Assembly: GCA_004297235.1 (NCBI GenBank)
Contig: SCUR01000545.1
Location: 1 to 6,058, forward strand
DNA from: Candidatus Manganitrophaceae bacterium
GTDB taxonomy: Bacteria > Nitrospirota > Nitrospiria > SBBL01 > Manganitrophaceae
Length of the DNA: 6,058 nucleotides
Direction: 5' to 3'
The position numbers were made by a program, and so were the translations under genes. This document shows positions 4,412 to 6,058 of this stretch, in pieces. The number at the start of each line of letters is the position of its first letter. The stretch's first letter is position 1. Below the pieces are notes generated by a model that was not told where the DNA came from, searched no databases, and saw only the letters and a list, made by a program, of their open reading frames with translations.

Positions 4412-6058
4412 CTAGTTCCCGCCAGTGGTCGTATGGAGAATTGCCCCTCCGAGAGGAGGGTCGCCCGACGGCACCAATTTTGACCCTACTGTCCAAACAT
4501 CTTTTACAATATTATTGATATCTTTAAAAAATGCAATCCCCTTTAGATCTTGGGAGGTTCCAGACATTTGGCTTGTCCAGGTGGATCCCCCATCCGTCGT
4601 GAATACGACGACCCCACCACTGCCGACGGCCCACCCCGTGTTAGTATCCGAAAATCGGACATTATATAATGTTGCTGTCGTGTGTGAGGTCTGGGACGAC
4701 CAATTTACTCCCCCATTGGATGTGTGATAAATTTTTCCAGAATTCCCCACGACCCAGCCGTTTGATGCGTCGACGAAGTAAACTGAATTCCAAGTGACAG
4801 CGGGATTTCCACCAACCGCTTGGCAAGTCCAGGGCGCTCCTCCGTTAGTAGTACGTCCGATCGTCCCGCCGGTTCCGACGGCCCAACCCATTGAATCTGT
4901 CGGTGGCGTGGCGCCATCGATAAAATAAACGCTATTCATCGTCGTCGTTGTGGAACAAAAGCCCTGGGAAGTCCAACTTGATCCGTTATAATAGAAAACC
5001 TCGTTAGTGCCTATCTTTCCGACAGCCCAACCATAAGTCGCATTGGGAAAGTAGACCCCTTTGAGAATTCCCGATCCACTGAGTGTCGTGTTGAGGCTCC
5101 ACACAGATCCATTATAGTGATAAATCTGCTTGCCGCTCGTTACCGCCCAAACATCGCTAGCAGTGATCGCCGAGACACCATTGAAGATTCCCGCATAGGT
5201 ACCGGGGGCGGGGCCCCAGGATATACCGCCATTGGAGGTATTCAAAATGGTATTTGCCTCTCCAACCGCCCAACCGTTGAGGCCATCCGGCGCGAACGCG
5301 ATCGCGTTTAGGTTATCTCTGGGAGCGCCTGAGATCGTGACCCAAGGCGCAACTCCCCCCCCCTTTGCAACAACAACACCGCCCTGTCCGACGGTGACCC
5401 CGACACCGTTGTTAAAAGCAAGGGCCTCTAGACGCTGGAGAGGGGGAAGAGAATAGGTTGTCGGAGTCCAAGTTGTCCCTCCATTGGACGTAAACAGGAT
5501 TGTTCCATTCTTCCCCACAGCCCAACCGCTGTTAAGATCCGAAAAATAAATATCGGAAAGATCTGTGAGCACGCCACTGGTTTGTTTTGTGACGGTTCCA
5601 GGAGACAAAAGATCGTCAGAGTGAATGTAAAGAATCGTTCCCTCCCCCGTTCCGGTATCCACGTCTCCAACCGCCCAGCCGTCGATACTCGACACGGGGG
5701 CAGTTACGGGAAGGAAAAAGATCGATGAGAGTGCCCCGACACCCGGCGGCAGCGATACCGCCTGAACTGTTTGCCAGCTATCCGAAGTCCATAGGAGCGT
5801 TGGGACCGTAGGAGAGACACTGATATCGTTCGATATAATCCAGCCATGGTTTGCATCATTCATAAAAATATGCTTGAATTGATCAGTCCCAGGTAGCGAT
5901 TTATCTACCCAGGATATGGGCGTTGAAGTGTTATCACGATAAACAATTGTCCTATTATCGCCGACCGCCCAGACGTTCTCTGCACCGACAATTGAAAGGG
6001 AGTGAAGGGTCTTCCCCACCTGATTTTCTTCAACAGTCCAGGTCGCCCCGCCATCGCC
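4412..6058 (-). CDS. Large multi-blade Ycf48/BNR-like beta-propeller protein (5' end outside window)
   Basis: At least 548 codons are open to the right edge. The first in-frame start is the GTG at 6019, but it is preceded by codons reading GDGGATWTVEENQ, a typical Asp-box from an earlier blade, so the real start is beyond the window. The rest is about 12 degenerate blades of 40-57 residues, each with a hydrophobic strand, a (G/V)WAVG strand and often a TSNGGxxW Asp-box. Such blades occur in Ycf48/HCF136-like and BNR/sialidase-like propellers, usually in exported or surface proteins; the name does not imply photosynthesis. Twelve or more blades would suit two propellers or one large one. No catalytic residues can be assigned, and the function is unknown. 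No membrane anchor or sorting tail is visible at the C-terminus, which stops at TTTGGN inside an Asp-box. A signal peptide, if present, is off the window. Base composition is lower in GC than the neighbours. Confidence 0.82.
   Translation of the reverse strand, partial: GDGGATWTVEENQVGKTLHSLSIVGAENVWAVGDNRTIVYRDNTSTPISWVDKSLPGTDQFKHIFMNDANHGWIISNDISVSPTVPTLLWTSDSWQTVQAVSLPPGVGALSSIFFLPVTAPVSSIDGWAVGDVDTGTGEGTILYIHSDDLLSPGTVTKQTSGVLTDLSDIYFSDLNSGWAVGKNGTILFTSNGGTTWTPTTYSLPPLQRLEALAFNNGVGVTVGQGGVVVAKGGGVAPWVTISGAPRDNLNAIAFAPDGLNGWAVGEANTILNTSNGGISWGPAPGTYAGIFNGVSAITASDVWAVTSGKQIYHYNGSVWSLNTTLSGSGILKGVYFPNATYGWAVGKIGTNEVFYYNGSSWTSQGFCSTTTTMNSVYFIDGATPPTDSMGWAVGTGGTIGRTTNGGAPWTCQAVGGNPAVTWNSVYFVDASNGWVVGNSGKIYHTSNGGVNWSSQTSHTTATLYNVRFSDTNTGWAVGSGGVVVFTTDGGSTWTSQMSGTSQDLKGIAFFKDINNIVKDVWTVGSKLVPSGDPPLGGAILHTTTGGN
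4412..6058 (-). repeat. Protein-level tandem repeat: about 12 propeller blades
   Basis: Blades are recognised by the Trp of the GWAVG-type strand, which lies at about 5970, 5841, 5676, 5523, 5271, 5148, 5028, 4884, 4755, 4632 and 4494. Spacings are 40-55 codons except between 5523 and 5271 (84 codons), which hides a degenerate blade reading NNGVGVTVGQGG without Trp. Clear Asp-boxes (T-x-N/D-G-G-x-x-W) occur in five blades: TSNGGTTW, TSNGGISW, TTNGGAPW, TSNGGVNW and TTDGGSTW. At DNA level only short words such as CCGACGGCCCA recur, so the copies have diverged and are not recent duplications. Confidence 0.8.

Noticed and set aside
4425..4727. 100-codon + strand frame opposite the propeller gene
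   Set aside because: It is the mirror of the repeat region, with no ribosome binding site and no recognisable protein features.
5981..6019. GTG at 6019 as the start of the propeller gene
   Set aside because: The frame stays open to the window edge and the preceding codons encode GDGGATWT, a blade motif, so translation clearly begins further upstream.
4412..6058. Photosystem II assembly factor
   Set aside because: Ycf48-like blades are widespread in non-phototrophs, and nothing here suggests phototrophy. Only the fold similarity is kept.

Overview
The window is a GC-rich bacterial chromosomal segment. It holds four genes on the + strand, all reading rightwards, followed by one long gene on the - strand that converges on them. 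The first and last genes run off the window edges. A glycine decarboxylase P-protein split into two subunits and a short, soluble-type succinate dehydrogenase/fumarate reductase flavoprotein suggest a non-enteric, probably environmental bacterium. The Nitrospirota and related deep-branching phyla would fit, but that is a guess from gene style, not a result.

Region 1 (1-1131): the C-terminal part of an M28-family zinc aminopeptidase, then, 28 bp later, a complete ADP-ribose-pyrophosphatase-type Nudix hydrolase. Region 2 (1132-1226): a 95-bp gap holding a purine-rich direct and inverted repeat able to fold into a hairpin, and then a strong Shine-Dalgarno for the next gene. Region 3 (1227-4381): gcvPB, the PLP-binding subunit of glycine decarboxylase, starting at GTG, then 35 bp later a complete sdhA/frdA flavoprotein with its covalent-FAD histidine. 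Region 4 (4382-4411): a 30-bp AT-rich convergent junction. Region 5 (4412-6058): a - strand gene of at least 548 codons made almost entirely of about 12 degenerate WAVG/Asp-box beta-propeller blades of the Ycf48/BNR-like type. Its base composition is visibly lower in GC than that of its neighbours.

The four + strand genes are close together and could be one transcription unit, although the hairpin repeat before gcvPB may divide it. Their products share no single pathway. GcvPB feeds one-carbon metabolism and needs GcvPA, GcvH, GcvT and Lpd. The flavoprotein needs an iron-sulfur subunit and a membrane anchor. None of these partners is in the window, so both complexes must be completed from elsewhere. 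The propeller gene looks like an accessory gene beside a housekeeping block.

I see no tRNA, rRNA, CRISPR array, transposase or attachment site. The most interesting items are the large propeller protein that ends abruptly inside a blade, the orphaned complex subunits, and the intergenic hairpin repeat. I find no convincing case for a wholly new system.
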